Of a stretch of DNA of 6,437 nt, positions 6,047-6,437 are shown in pieces. A program made the position numbers and the translations under genes. The DNA lies in NCBI GenBank assembly GCA_019117325.1, contig DWZY01000069.1, positions 1 to 6,437 on the forward strand, in the 5' to 3' direction. The notes under the pieces are model-generated. The model saw only the letters and a program-made list of their open reading frames with translations, was not told the origin of the DNA and searched no databases. Source of the DNA: Candidatus Brevibacterium intestinigallinarum. Lineage in GTDB: Bacteria; Actinomycetota; Actinomycetes; Actinomycetales; Brevibacteriaceae. Position 1 is the stretch's first letter; every line of letters begins with the position of its first letter.

Positions 6047-6437
6047 CGCGTGTGCGGGGTGGGGAGCCGGACACCGGGGCCGGCTGGGACGTCATCATCC
6101 CGATCAAGCGCCTCGACACCGCGAAGTCCCGCCTCGCAGGCGGGGGCGGCGGAGCAGCCGGTCTCGCGGGCGTGGATGACGCGGGTGTGGGACGTGAGGG
6201 CACGGGCCTCGCGGGGGTCGACGATGCCCTGCGGCAGCGGCTCGCCCTGTCGTTCGCGACGGATGCGTGCGCCGCCGCGCTCGCCGTTCCCGCGGTCCGT
6301 CGCGTGCTCGTCGTGACGGAGGATCCCGTCGTCGCGGCGCAGCTGTCGGAGCGGGGCGCGCAGATCGTCGGCGAGACGCGCGGACCGGGCCTCAACCCCG
6401 CGATCGAGGCCGGACTGGACGCGCTCGAGGCCACCGG
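6043..6437 (+). CDS. cofC: Phospholactate/phosphoenolpyruvate guanylyltransferase CofC/FbiD (3' end cut off by window edge)
   Basis: CofC (FbiD in mycobacteria) joins GMP from GTP to 2-phospho-L-lactate or phosphoenolpyruvate. The product is the activated donor that CofD/FbiA attaches to Fo to make (dehydro-)F420-0. The 131 codons visible show the nucleotidyltransferase start WDVIIPIKRLDTAKSRL (15-31), then LRQRLALSFATDACAAAL (63-80), VPAVRRVLVVTEDP with the family's TxD-like strand, and GPGLNPAIEAGLDALEA near the cut. The start overlaps the cofE stop by 4 bp (ATGA), implying translational coupling; a GTG at 6052 is a less likely alternative. Between the KSRLA motif and the next helix there is an insertion of about 30 residues (33-62), glycine-rich and containing GLAGVDDA twice, which normal family members lack. 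Whether phospholactate or PEP is used cannot be told. Its presence means that part of de novo F420 synthesis is retained. Confidence 0.9.
   Translation, partial: MTRVRGGEPDTGAGWDVIIPIKRLDTAKSRLAGGGGGAAGLAGVDDAGVGREGTGLAGVDDALRQRLALSFATDACAAALAVPAVRRVLVVTEDPVVAAQLSERGAQIVGETRGPGLNPAIEAGLDALEAT
6160..6228 (+). repeat. Duplicated octapeptide-coding segment within cofC
   Basis: The octapeptide GLAGVDDA is encoded at 6160-6183 and again at 6205-6228, 45 bases (15 codons) apart. The two DNA copies differ mostly at third positions, so this is an older duplication than the one in the cofE tail. It lies within the glycine-rich insertion after the KSRLA motif. Confidence 0.6.

Overview
The window is very GC-rich with strong third-position G/C bias, overlapping ATGA stop/start junctions and Arg/Ala/Val-rich proteins. 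This points to a high-GC actinobacterium. The gene content, a proposed F420-0 importer next to cofE, further suggests the Micrococcales side of the phylum, but I cannot name a genus from the sequence.

Layout, left to right. (1) Positions 1-836, minus strand: a LysR-family regulator whose last few codons lie beyond the window edge. (2) 837-1091: a divergent control region. It holds two overlapping dyads close to the lysR start, a 12-bp tandem repeat, a weak promoter candidate and a GC-rich leader that can fold into several hairpins. (3) 1092-4218, plus strand: a tightly packed ABC importer operon of lipoprotein binding protein, FecCD/BtuC-type permease and ATPase, each joined to the next by a 4-bp ATGA overlap. 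(4) 4143-5141, minus strand: a luciferase-like (LLM) oxidoreductase of the F420-dependent glucose-6-phosphate dehydrogenase type, whose 3' end overlaps the ATPase gene tail-to-tail by 76 bp. (5) 5142-5227: a short divergent spacer. (6) 5228 to the right edge, plus strand: cofE (F420-0:gamma-glutamyl ligase), then cofC/fbiD (phospholactate/PEP guanylyltransferase), again joined by an ATGA overlap and cut off by the window end.

The common theme is coenzyme F420. The importer resembles the three-gene cassette proposed in the TIGRFAM collection (as I recall it) to import F420-0 in actinobacteria that keep only the last glutamylation step. CofE would add the glutamate tail, and the LLM enzyme would use the finished cofactor. 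The unexpected member is cofC. It acts upstream of F420-0, making the activated phospholactyl/enolpyruvyl donor that CofD attaches to Fo. An importer together with cofC and cofE therefore suggests either de novo synthesis plus import, or that the imported compound is Fo rather than F420-0. The deciding fact, presence or absence of fbiC (Fo synthase) and cofD elsewhere in the genome, is outside this window.

Other oddities are a roughly 75-residue Gly/Ala-rich N-terminal extension on the permease, a glycine-rich insertion with a duplicated octapeptide in CofC, a GRAEG repeat tail on CofE, and loss of one phosphate-binding lysine position in the FGD-like oxidoreductase.
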